The position numbers were made by a program, and so were the translations under genes. DNA of 42,875 bases, taken from positions 1-42,875 of the forward strand of contig JAAZCQ010000014.1 in the NCBI GenBank assembly GCA_012513225.1. The letters are read 5' to 3'. Positions 25,894-33,306 of the stretch are shown in pieces (the first letter of the stretch is position 1; each line of letters opens with the position of its first letter). The DNA comes from Erysipelotrichaceae bacterium. Lineage in GTDB: Bacteria; Bacillota_I; Bacilli_A; Erysipelotrichales; Erysipelotrichaceae. A model generated the notes under the pieces. The model had not been told where the DNA came from. It was given only the letters and a program-made list of their open reading frames with translations, and ran no database searches.

Positions 25894-26871
25894 TTAAATA
25901 CCAAACGCTTTCTTAATTTTATCTTGATTAAAATTTTTTGTACCGATAATAGTTATTAGTCCTGTATAAGCTGATGTTCCTTCTCGTATATCAATTTCAT
26001 TTGGAACAAAATCAAAGAATAACCAATTATTATTTTTATCTTGAACTATTCCTTTTGATCTTAATATATCATCATCTAAATTTGAAAGAATTGTATATAA
26101 TTCTTCTTTAGAATATTTGTTTATTGTTTCATATCCTATACTTGTGAAGATATCATCTGCGTGATGATGATTATGATGATCTTGGTGAGAGTGCTCATGA
26201 TGATCTTGGTGAGAGTGTTCATGATGATTGTGATTACAGCTTTCAATACCACAACTGCAAACAGAGGCTTCATCAAATAGTTTGACACTACCTTCCATTA
26301 CATTTAATAGATCATCAGCACTTAAATCTTCCCAAGATGTTGTTACTATTCTTGCCTTATTATTAATATTTTTAATAATATCTATTGTTTCTTTAAGTTT
26401 TTCTTCTGATATATTTTGTGTTTTACTTAAAATAATACATGAAGCAGCTCTTATTTGATCATTAAAAAATTCTTTGAAGTTTTTTGAATAGATCTTTGCT
26501 TTAGAAGCGTCTACTACAGTAGAGTAGCTATTAATTTTTATCTCTTCAATCGTATTAACAGCTTTTATTACATCAGATAATTTGCCTACTCCAGATGGCT
26601 CAATAATAATTCTATCTGGATTATATGTGTCTATTACTTCTTGTAGTGATGTTTCAAAATCTCCAACTAAACTACAACAAATACAACCTGAGTTCATCTC
26701 ATTTACAATTACACCTGAATCCTTTAAGAACCCACTATCTATTCCTATTTCACCAAATTCATTCTCGATTAATACAACTTTTTCTTTATTTAATTTTTCT
26801 TTTAATAGCTTTGATATAAGTGTTGTTTTGCCTGCACCTAGAAAGCCTGAAATTATTTCAGCTTTAATCAT
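25894..26871 (-). CDS. CobW/COG0523 family GTP-dependent metal chaperone, His-rich
   Basis: GTPase believed to insert metal (often zinc) into target proteins. The start is ATG 26871 with AAAGAGG upstream; longer frames extend into a tRNA pseudogene and are unlikely. 325 residues. P-loop GFLGAGKT at 9-16, metal site CICC at 63-66 (GCICCS), and IIEPSGVGKL. After the GTPase domain a Cys-containing stretch (CSCGIESCNHNHH) and a His-rich region (HEHSHQDH twice, then HHNHHH) offer many metal ligands; the C-terminal CobW_C domain follows. First gene of a two-gene operon with a CobW-DUF1980 fusion. Possible -10 TATAAT at 26904-26899. No clear Zur box. Confidence 0.88.
   Translation of the reverse strand: MIKAEIISGFLGAGKTTLISKLLKEKLNKEKVVLIENEFGEIGIDSGFLKDSGVIVNEMNSGCICCSLVGDFETSLQEVIDTYNPDRIIIEPSGVGKLSDVIKAVNTIEEIKINSYSTVVDASKAKIYSKNFKEFFNDQIRAASCIILSKTQNISEEKLKETIDIIKNINNKARIVTTSWEDLSADDLLNVMEGSVKLFDEASVCSCGIESCNHNHHEHSHQDHHEHSHQDHHNHHHADDIFTSIGYETINKYSKEELYTILSNLDDDILRSKGIVQDKNNNWLFFDFVPNEIDIREGTSAYTGLITIIGTKNFNQDKIKKAFGI
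26173..26228 (-). repeat. 24-bp tandem repeat encoding the His-rich segment of CobW
   Basis: Two copies of a 24-bp unit (26173-26196 and 26197-26220, one mismatch) plus 8 bases of a third. Each unit encodes HEHSHQDH. Expansion or contraction would change the number of metal ligands without shifting frame. Confidence 0.85.
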
Positions 26872-26944
26872 AATTATACCTCTTTCTATTTCCTTACTAT
26901 TATACAACTTCAAATTAAATATCTTTATATATATGCTTAAAATA

Positions 26945-26964
26945 AAAAACTCAATAGAGTTTTT
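26945..26964 (-). terminator. Terminator downstream of the tRNA-Leu pseudogene
   Basis: AAAAACTC (26945-26952), loop AATA, GAGTTTTT (26957-26964); on the minus strand it is followed by T6. It lies 10 bases after the 3' end of the decayed tRNA copy, where a tRNA terminator is expected. Confidence 0.7.
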
Positions 26965-26973
26965 GTATAAATA

Positions 26974-27057
26974 TAGTGTATCAATATAGACTTGAACATG
27001 CACGAGTTATATGAAATGTTACTCTAGTAAGAACATTTGCTATTTAATAATTAATGT
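26974..27057 (-). pseudogene. Decayed full-length copy of tRNA-Leu(GAG)
   Basis: These 84 bases align without any gap to the intact tRNA-Leu at 29150-29233: by eye 51 of 84 match, and 27 of the 33 differences are G or C in the intact gene but A or T here. The last 36 bases (T arm and 3' acceptor strand) match at 28. The anticodon GAG is kept, but the anticodon stem has lost most pairs and the 3' end reads CTA instead of CCA, so it cannot be a working tRNA. The promoter is also recognisable: TTTACT-17-TATAAT (minus strand) matches the intact gene's TTGACA-17-TATAAT with nearly the same spacer, but 12 bases between -10 and tRNA start are missing. A terminator follows. Confidence 0.7.
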
Positions 27058-27107
27058 CTATTATAATCATAAAAATATAATGAGTAAAAAAATTAAATAT
27101 GATTACA

Positions 27108-27116
27108 TGATATAAT
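27108..27116 (+). promoter_or_regulatory. Extended -10 promoter of the rubredoxin-FAD reductase gene
   Basis: TGATATAAT again, 76 bases upstream of the ATG; an SD (AAAGGAG) follows. Same core as the rpiR and DivIVA promoters. Confidence 0.55.
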
Positions 27117-27192
27117 ATTGGTATATATATACTACGTAAAAGAAATTAGTATAAAGAAGCCATAGTGCTAAGAAAATCAGAAAGGAGCTAAT

Positions 27193-28956
27193 ATGAAAAG
27201 ATGGCGATGTACTGTATGTGGATATATCCATGAAGGAGATGAACCACCTAAAAATTGTCCGGTTTGTGGTGTAGGAAGTGAAATGTTTGAACTTGTAATT
27301 GAGAATGCTCAAGTTGATGCAGGACAAGATGAAGTTACTCAAGAAATAATAGCGGATATCTTAATTGTAGGCGGTGGGGCTGCTGGCCTTGGAGCTGCTT
27401 GTACTGCCCTTGGAGAAGGTGCATCTGTTATTGTACTTGAAAAAGCTGACCGACTAGGTGGAACCACAATACGTTCTGGAGGAGGCTACTGGGTACCATG
27501 CAATACTAAGCAAAAAGAGTCAGGTTGGGAAGACAACAAAGAGGATGCTATTAGATATATGGCAAGGTATTCTTACTCAAATCAATATAATTCTGAAGCA
27601 GAACGCTTTGGCTTAACACCACACCAGTTTGAGTTAATTGAAAGCTATGTAAATAATGCCCATAATATGGCTGATTATTTGGAAAATATAGGCGCACTAA
27701 AAAGCGTAATGGAAATTAACTGGACAGGTAAACCGCAGGTAGACTATATGGATCATCTACCAGAAAATAAAGGAATCCGTGGGAGAACACTGTACCCAAT
27801 GAATGAACAGGGAAAACTAGGGATGGGCGTTGAACTCATTCGTCAATTAGAGAAGTATGTAAAAGATAAAGGTGGAATTGTTCACACAGGCTACCGTGTC
27901 AGTGAAATCATTATGGAAGATGGAAAAGCTGTTGGACTTGTTGCACTAGCTAATGGAAAAGAGCATCGTTTTATTGCTAAAAAGGGAATTATCTTTGGTA
28001 GTGGTGGCTATTCACATGATTTGGAATTAATGACTAGCTTGCAAAGAGGCCCTCATTATGGTGGTTGTTCTGTTTCTACTAACACAGGAGACTTTATCAA
28101 GATAGCTGGATCAATTGGTGCTTCAATTGGAAATACAGCGGGAGCATTCCGTGCTCAAAGTTTAATCGATGCTTATATTTCAAATCCTGAAGGATCTAGC
28201 AGTGTGTTTTATATTCCGGGAGATTCTATTATTCTTGTGAATAAATACGGAAAGCGTGTAGTGGACGAAAAACGAAACTATACAGATCGTGCCATGGTAC
28301 ATTTTGTGTGGGATCCTGTAAAGGCAGAATGGACAAATTTACTTACCTTTATGGTATTTGATGAGCGTACAGCAACATTATGGCAAGGATTTCCACCTTA
28401 TCCTATACAAGGAACACCTTTGCCAAACTATTTGCTAAAAGCTGATTCATTGCCTGAATTAGCTAAGGCTATAGAAGAACGTATGAAACAGCTTGCACCA
28501 CATACTGGTGGTTTCTCACTTGATGATAATTTTAGCGATGCCTTGCTAAAGACAGTAGAGCAATTTAATAGCTATGCTAAGTTGGGTGTGGATCTTGATT
28601 TTAACCGTGGAGAAAACGCATATGATCGCGAATGGACCACATTCCCACCAACTATACCAAATGTTGAATGGCCAAATAAGGAATCAAAAAACTATACCAT
28701 GTACCCTATAAGTGAAAATGGTCCATATTACGCTATCGTATTGGCAGTTGGAACACTAGATACAAACGGTGGGCCAGTGGTAAATGGTAATGCTCAGGTA
28801 CTAGATTGGAAGGGAAATGTGATACCTGGTCTATATGGAGCAGGTAACTGTATTGCCTCTCCTACAGCAAATGCATACTGGGGTGCTGGCAGTACAATCG
28901 GTCCTGCCCTCACATACGGATTTATTGCAGTAAATCATGCCTTGTCCAAAGAATAA
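27193..28956 (+). CDS. FAD-dependent reductase with N-terminal rubredoxin-like domain
   Basis: Flavoprotein of the fumarate reductase/succinate dehydrogenase/3-ketosteroid dehydrogenase group (FAD_binding_2), 587 residues. The first ~35 residues are a rubredoxin-like iron site (CTVCGYIHEG and CPVCG), an electron-entry module. FAD-binding GGGAAGLGAACTAL starts near 59, then GGTTIRSGGGYW; the C-terminal GNCIASPTANAYWGAGSTIG is the second FAD segment. Substrate is an unsaturated acid or similar acceptor reduced in anaerobic respiration or redox balancing; not identifiable from sequence. Codon use is clearly richer in G and C than all neighbours (for example CCACACCAG, CGTGGGAG), suggesting recent horizontal acquisition. 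It lies between an intact tRNA-Leu and its pseudogene copy. Confidence 0.88.
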   Translation: MKRWRCTVCGYIHEGDEPPKNCPVCGVGSEMFELVIENAQVDAGQDEVTQEIIADILIVGGGAAGLGAACTALGEGASVIVLEKADRLGGTTIRSGGGYWVPCNTKQKESGWEDNKEDAIRYMARYSYSNQYNSEAERFGLTPHQFELIESYVNNAHNMADYLENIGALKSVMEINWTGKPQVDYMDHLPENKGIRGRTLYPMNEQGKLGMGVELIRQLEKYVKDKGGIVHTGYRVSEIIMEDGKAVGLVALANGKEHRFIAKKGIIFGSGGYSHDLELMTSLQRGPHYGGCSVSTNTGDFIKIAGSIGASIGNTAGAFRAQSLIDAYISNPEGSSSVFYIPGDSIILVNKYGKRVVDEKRNYTDRAMVHFVWDPVKAEWTNLLTFMVFDERTATLWQGFPPYPIQGTPLPNYLLKADSLPELAKAIEERMKQLAPHTGGFSLDDNFSDALLKTVEQFNSYAKLGVDLDFNRGENAYDREWTTFPPTIPNVEWPNKESKNYTMYPISENGPYYAIVLAVGTLDTNGGPVVNGNAQVLDWKGNVIPGLYGAGNCIASPTANAYWGAGSTIGPALTYGFIAVNHALSKE

Positions 28957-29024
28957 AGTATACAAGTATTATTTGATATTAGTGAAAAAACATCTTATTT
29001 ACTAATAAAAAATTAGTATTATGA

Positions 29025-29049
29025 AAAGGCAACCTGGTGGGTTGTCTTT
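29025..29049 (+). terminator. Intrinsic terminator of the FAD reductase gene
   Basis: AAAGGCAACC (29025-29034) pairs with GGTTGTCTTT (29040-29049), one G-T pair, then TTTAGTTT. Compact loop of 5. Confidence 0.85.
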
Positions 29050-29084
29050 TAGTTTATTGCATACTATTTTATAATATAAATCAT

Positions 29085-29140
29085 TAAAAAATCCGAACCT
29101 TTTATTAACAAGAATAACTTGCTAATTTTTGGCTTGGATT
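29085..29140 (-). terminator. Terminator of tRNA-Leu
   Basis: On the minus strand AATCCAAGCC (29140-29131) pairs with GGTTCGGATT (29099-29090), one mismatch and one G-T pair, across a 31-base loop, followed by T6. It begins 10 bases after the tRNA end. Confidence 0.6.
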
Positions 29141-29149
29141 ATGTGTTAT

Positions 29150-29233
29150 TGGTGCACCAAACAAGACTTGAACTTGCACGGGTTACCCCACACGCCCCTC
29201 AAGCGTGCGCGTCTGCCATTCCGCCATTGATGC
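29150..29233 (-). tRNA. tRNA-Leu, anticodon GAG
   Basis: 84 nt with a long variable arm, as in leucine tRNAs. Acceptor GCATCAA pairs with TTGGTGC (one T-G). D-loop GGAATGGCAGA; anticodon arm CACGC-TTGAGGG-GCGTG reads GAG, for CUU/CUC codons. The variable arm contains GGGTAACCC; the T arm loop is TTCAAGT. The 3' CCA is encoded. It has a full consensus promoter upstream and a terminator downstream. A false reading frame on the plus strand crosses it. Confidence 0.95.
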
Positions 29234-29247
29234 AATATATTATTTTT

Positions 29248-29276
29248 ATTATAATCATAAGAATATTATGTGTCAA
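29248..29276 (-). promoter_or_regulatory. Consensus promoter of tRNA-Leu
   Basis: On the minus strand TTGACA (29276-29271), 17-base spacer, TATAAT (29253-29248): both hexamers are perfect. The predicted start gives a leader of about 8 bases before the tRNA. It overlaps the dacF promoter on the other strand. Confidence 0.85.
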
Positions 29277-29283
29277 AATCTTG

Positions 29284-29289
29284 TATAAT
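29284..29289 (+). promoter_or_regulatory. -10 box of dacF, six bases before the ATG
   Basis: TATAAT at 29284-29289, followed by AATTAT and then the ATG at 29296. No SD is visible, so the mRNA probably begins at or next to the start codon. TG precedes the hexamer directly. Confidence 0.5.
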
Positions 29290-29295
29290 AATTAT

Positions 29296-30609
29296 ATGAA
29301 AAAAATATTTTTAACATTATTAATAATTGCCTATATTTTTGTGAGTAGTCAAATTGTCTATGGAGAAGAAGTTAATTATCCTAATGAGAATAAACCTGAA
29401 ATATCAAGTGATTATGTATATTTGTATGACTTAAATACAAAGCAAGTTTTATGGGATATTGGATCTGATGAAATAATATTTCCTGCATCTCTTACAAAAA
29501 TGATGACTTTAATAATTGCCATAGAAAATATTGATGATGTAAATGACACTATATTAATAAGCGAAGAAATGCTTGCAGGTCTAAAGGAAGCACATGCATC
29601 AAGGGCTGGTTTTGATGTGGGGGATGAGCCTTTATTATTGGATATTTTATATGGTATATTATTACCAAGTGGTGCTGATTGTACAAATGCAGCCGCATAT
29701 TATGTGAGTGGTGGTTTAGAAGGTTATGTAAATTTAATGAATGAAAAAGCTAAAGAGCTTAAAATGTATAATACAAATTTTGAAAATGTAACTGGGTTAC
29801 ATGATGAAAAACATGCGTCAACATTAAAAGATATGGCCATATTATTAGAATATTGTTTACAAAATGATATATTTTATGAAATATTTTCTTCAAATGAGCA
29901 TCAAGCAATTCCGACATTAAATTATAAAGAAGGATTAAAGATGGAATCTGTTGTTACAAAATATATTAATAATGATGACCCAAATATAAAATATAATGTA
30001 GAAATTGATGGATTTATTGGTGGTAAAAGTGGATATACAAATAGTGCGAGGTATTGCTTAGCTTCATCAGCAAAACATAATGGAATACAATATATTCTTA
30101 TTACTGCTCATTCTTGGATAGAAAGGGTTATACCTAGTCATATTTTAGATGCGGGATTAATCTATAATTATTATTTTGAAAACTATGATAGTCAAATAAT
30201 ATATAAAAAAGATGAAATTATTAAAGATATACCTGTTTATTACAATTTTTTTCAAAAAAATATAGAGATTAAATCAAATGATGATATTGAAATGATATTA
30301 CCAAATGATGAAAATTTACATATAGAAATTAGCTTACCAGATAAATTGTATGCACCTATACAAAAAGAAGAAAATATAGGAAATATAAAAGTTTATTCTT
30401 ATGACAATCTTGTTTATGAAAGTGAATTATACTCAGATGTTACAATAAAAAAGTCTATGATAGCTTTTGTTTTGACTAATTTATATTGGTTTATTATTAG
30501 ATATAAAATTCAAGTTATACTTAGCTTAATACTACTTATTGTTTTAGTTTTCATTTTAAAAATAGTATATGAAATTAAAGTAAATAAGAGAAGATTCAAA
30601 AGAAGGTAA
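29296..30609 (+). CDS. D-alanyl-D-alanine carboxypeptidase (DacF/PBP5 family)
   Basis: Low-molecular-weight penicillin-binding protein that trims the terminal D-Ala from peptidoglycan stem peptides, acting outside the membrane. The start ATG 29296 gives a good signal peptide (MKKIFLTLLIIAYIFVSSQIVYG); extending upstream would run through the tRNA. 437 residues. SxxK box is SLTK at 65-68, the second motif is PSGAD, and the KTG box is KSGYT. A second domain follows, and a membrane helix anchors the C-terminus (VILSLILLIVLVFILKIVY, then Arg/Lys-rich tail), unlike the amphipathic anchor of PBP5. No SD; promoter -10 box six bases upstream of the ATG. Its presence shows the organism has a cell wall. 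Confidence 0.92.
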   Translation: MKKIFLTLLIIAYIFVSSQIVYGEEVNYPNENKPEISSDYVYLYDLNTKQVLWDIGSDEIIFPASLTKMMTLIIAIENIDDVNDTILISEEMLAGLKEAHASRAGFDVGDEPLLLDILYGILLPSGADCTNAAAYYVSGGLEGYVNLMNEKAKELKMYNTNFENVTGLHDEKHASTLKDMAILLEYCLQNDIFYEIFSSNEHQAIPTLNYKEGLKMESVVTKYINNDDPNIKYNVEIDGFIGGKSGYTNSARYCLASSAKHNGIQYILITAHSWIERVIPSHILDAGLIYNYYFENYDSQIIYKKDEIIKDIPVYYNFFQKNIEIKSNDDIEMILPNDENLHIEISLPDKLYAPIQKEENIGNIKVYSYDNLVYESELYSDVTIKKSMIAFVLTNLYWFIIRYKIQVILSLILLIVLVFILKIVYEIKVNKRRFKRR

Positions 30610-30674
30610 AAATATAAAATCTTGTATTGTTTAATGTTTAAGAGTATAATGCATTAGTTGCAAAGGAGAGTAAT

Positions 30675-32501
30675 ATGGATTATCAAAAGATTATTAACAT
30701 AGCGGTAATAGCCCATGTAGATGCAGGGAAATCAACTCTTGTAAATGCGTTTTTGGCTCAAAGTCATGTTTTTAAAGACAATGAAACTATCGTAGAGCCA
30801 GTAATGGACAGCAACGATTTAGAAAAAGAAAGAGGCATAACAATTTATTCGAAAAATTGTTCTGTAAATTATAAAGATTATAAAATTAATATTGTAGATA
30901 CACCAGGGCATGCGGATTTTTCCAGTGAGGTTGAAAGGATTATTAAAACAGTGGACACTGTTATTTTATTAGTGGATTCAAGTGAAGGTCCTATGCCACA
31001 AACAAGATTTGTACTCCAAAAATCATTGGAAATAGGATTAAAGCCAATTTTATTAATAAATAAAATTGATAAAAAAGATGAAAGAGCAACAGAAGTTGTT
31101 GATGAAGTATATGATTTATTTTTAGACTTAAATGCAACCGATGATCAGCTAGATTTTCCTATATTATATGGTGTAGCAAGAGAAGGTATTGTTAGATATA
31201 ATCCAGAAGATACAAATGAGGACATTATTCCTTTATTTGATACTATTCTTCAACATACACAAGCATACCCAAATTTAATTGATCAACCTGTACAAATGCA
31301 AGTTTCGGCATTAGCATATGATGATTATATTGGCAGACTTGGTATTGGTAGAATATACTCAGGGACAATTGTAGAAGGAAAACAATATACTGTTTGTGAT
31401 TCTGATCAAAAAAATAAAAAAAATAAAATAAATCAAGTATTTATTTATAAAGGATTAAGTAAAGTATCAGTAAAAGAAGCTCAATGTGGTGAAATAGTTA
31501 TGATTGCTGGTATTAGTGATATTTCTATTGGTGATACTATATGTGACATTGATAAATTAAGTCCTATGGAAATGATTAATATTGAAGAGCCTACATTGTC
31601 TATGAACTTTATGGTTAACTCTTCACCGTTTGCTGGTCAAGCCGGTAAATATGTCACTAGTAGAAATATAAAAGAGAGACTTGAAAAAGAATTAGAAGTA
31701 AATGTTGGCTTAAAGGTTGAAGAAACTGATTCAACAGATAGTTTTAAAGTATCAGGTAGGGGAGAATTACATTTAACAATCCTTTTAGAAAATATGAGAA
31801 GAGAGGGATATGAAGTCGCTGTAAGTAAACCTGAAGTTATTTATCAAAAAATAAATGGAGTTTTAAATGAACCGATTGAAGAAGTATTTTGTTCTGTACC
31901 AACTGAATATTCAGGAACAATAATTTCAAAATTAAATCTAAGAAAAGGTATGATGGTAGATATAGTTGATGAAGGTTCATACTCTAGAATTGAGTATCAT
32001 GTTCCTACAAGAGGACTATTAGGATATAGATCTGAATTTATAAATGATACTCATGGTCAGGGAACGATGGTAAGAAGATTTTATGGCTATGAACCTTATA
32101 AAGGAGAAATAATTCAAAGAGAAAATGGAGTGTTAATTTCTACTGAAAATGGGAATGCAATGACATATGCTTTATGGAATATTCAAGAAAGAGGTCAATT
32201 ATTTATCAGTCCTCAAACTCCAGTTTATATTGGAATGATTATAGGTATGGCATCAAAGAATTTAGATATGGATGTAAATCCAATTAAAAATAAAAAAATG
32301 ACCGCTATACGATCAACTGGTAATGATGAAGCTATGAAGCTAGTACCCGCAAAAATTATGAGTTTAGAAGAAGCGATTGAGTTTATAAATGAAGATGAAT
32401 TAGTTGAAATAACACCGACGGATATTAGACTTAGAAAAAAACACTTAACAACCTTAGAAAGAAAGCATTATTTAAGAAGTTTAAATAAACCAGAAGAATA
32501 A
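30675..32501 (+). CDS. typA: Ribosome-associated GTPase TypA/BipA
   Basis: Translational GTPase of the EF-G superfamily involved in ribosome assembly and stress or cold adaptation. 608 residues, standard length. G1 AHVDAGKST (residues 13-21), G2 in KERGITI, G3 DTPGHADF, G4 NKID. The C-terminal TypA-specific domain ends with IRLRKKHL, near the typical motif VRLRKRxL. ATG with AAAGGAGAG. Single gene, closed by a terminator. Downstream lies the long non-coding region. Confidence 0.96.
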   Translation: MDYQKIINIAVIAHVDAGKSTLVNAFLAQSHVFKDNETIVEPVMDSNDLEKERGITIYSKNCSVNYKDYKINIVDTPGHADFSSEVERIIKTVDTVILLVDSSEGPMPQTRFVLQKSLEIGLKPILLINKIDKKDERATEVVDEVYDLFLDLNATDDQLDFPILYGVAREGIVRYNPEDTNEDIIPLFDTILQHTQAYPNLIDQPVQMQVSALAYDDYIGRLGIGRIYSGTIVEGKQYTVCDSDQKNKKNKINQVFIYKGLSKVSVKEAQCGEIVMIAGISDISIGDTICDIDKLSPMEMINIEEPTLSMNFMVNSSPFAGQAGKYVTSRNIKERLEKELEVNVGLKVEETDSTDSFKVSGRGELHLTILLENMRREGYEVAVSKPEVIYQKINGVLNEPIEEVFCSVPTEYSGTIISKLNLRKGMMVDIVDEGSYSRIEYHVPTRGLLGYRSEFINDTHGQGTMVRRFYGYEPYKGEIIQRENGVLISTENGNAMTYALWNIQERGQLFISPQTPVYIGMIIGMASKNLDMDVNPIKNKKMTAIRSTGNDEAMKLVPAKIMSLEEAIEFINEDELVEITPTDIRLRKKHLTTLERKHYLRSLNKPEE

Positions 32502-32502
32502 A

Positions 32503-32530
32503 AAAAGATATCGATTTATTGATATCTTTT
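32503..32530 (+). terminator. Intrinsic terminator of typA
   Basis: AAAAGATATC (32503-32512) with GATATCTTTT (32521-32530); the stem can extend two pairs inward to a 4-base loop. Confidence 0.85.
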
Positions 32531-33070
32531 CATTTGATTAAAATCTCCCCTAAATATAATTATACAATAAAAAAAAAATAAATAATAGACCTTACTTTTT
32601 TAAATATATGTAGTATATTATAAGTACCAAGAAATATATCACATAAAATAATATAGATAAAAAATAAAAAGTTTTCTAAACTAAATATTTATAGATAATA
32701 TTAAAAAAAAGATATATTTCAAAATATAGATTAAAACCAAACTGAGGTGAAATAGGTGAGGTTTTAAGAAGATGAAATCTTCAAGGAGGTTAAATAGAAT
32801 GGAACCTGGAAGAATAGGAGTATCAAACTAATTGACATTATTTAGTTTGATCCAAATGATAAATTTGTTCGACATAAGAAATTTGCTATTCAATATGTTG
32901 GCTGATATAAGAAAGGTAAAAATTATATAATCAGCAACAATATATATACAAGTAATATACAATAATCGAACAAGAACATTAATCAATAAATAATCGATGA
33001 GAATCGAGTAAATAGAATGATAATGATCAAAGATTATCGTGAAAGTAATAAGTGATCTAGTTGTAGAAAT

Positions 33071-33122
33071 AAAAAAATTAATAATAAAATAATAATAAAA
33101 AAATTAATAATAAAATAATAAT
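33071..33122 (+). repeat. Perfect 26-bp tandem duplication in the non-coding region
   Basis: Two identical 26-base A/T units, 33071-33096 and 33097-33122, and a partial third run of A. It lies inside the structured RNA candidate, between two stems, as an unpaired A-rich insert. Confidence 0.95.
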
Positions 33123-33205
33123 AAAAAATAATTAAAATATAGATACAAACGGAAAAAGAGACAAAATTAGAAAAACGATAATCTGAAGATCATATCTATA
33201 ACAAG

Positions 33206-33235
33206 GAGACTCGCATAAAAAAGTGAGTCTCTTTT
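33206..33235 (+). terminator. Intrinsic terminator of the structured RNA candidate
   Basis: GAGACTCGC (33206-33214) with GTGAGTCTC (33223-33231), one G-T pair, then TTTT. It lies 71 bases before the hydrogenase start, so it either ends an independent RNA or attenuates the hydrogenase operon. Confidence 0.85.
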
Positions 33236-33306
33236 AATGTGGAAAAATATTTATTATAATGATATGCTTATTGTGATAATTATAACCAGTATAAGGGGTG
33301 TAGAAA

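Larger units (their letters stand above)
32731..33235 (+). ncRNA. Candidate large structured non-coding RNA
   Basis: The stretch 32531-33306 has no gene. Within it, consecutive perfect stems can be drawn: TTAAAACC/GGTTTTAA (32731-32738/32760-32767), GAAGAT/ATCTTC (32768-32773/32777-32782), AGGTT/AACCT (32787-32791/32803-32807), ATCAAACTA/TAGTTTGAT (32822-32830/32843-32851), GCTGAT/ATCAGC with flanking GTT/AAC (32901-32935), GATAAT/ATTATC (33019-33038), TATAGATA/TATCTATA (33138-33145/33193-33200), and a terminator at 33206-33235. Single strands are purine-rich. A possible promoter (TTACTT-18-TATTAT, 32592-32621) would put the 5' end near 32628. I cannot assign a known class; ROOL, OLE, GOLLD or raiA models should be tested. 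It could also be a leader of the hydrogenase operon with an attenuator. Confidence 0.5.

Noticed and set aside
26582-26989. 135-codon frame on the plus strand
   Set aside because: Antisense to the CobW gene and its upstream region; Ser/Ile/Phe-rich composition typical of shadows.
26872-27003. N-terminal extension of the CobW gene
   Set aside because: It would begin inside the tRNA pseudogene and lacks an SD, whereas ATG 26871 has AAAGAGG and starts the P-loop domain at once.
26974-27009. attL/attR core of an integrated element
   Set aside because: The similarity continues through the whole tRNA and its promoter, and no integrase is seen, so a plain att-site scar is not the best reading; kept as an alternative only.
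29119-29295. Upstream extension of the dacF frame by about 59 codons
   Set aside because: It runs antisense through the tRNA-Leu and encodes the typical nonsense of such crossings; a good signal peptide starts at 29296.
33061-33130. Short repeats taken as a possible CRISPR array
   Set aside because: Only two copies, directly adjacent, without spacers, and purely A/T; a simple tandem duplication. No cas genes.
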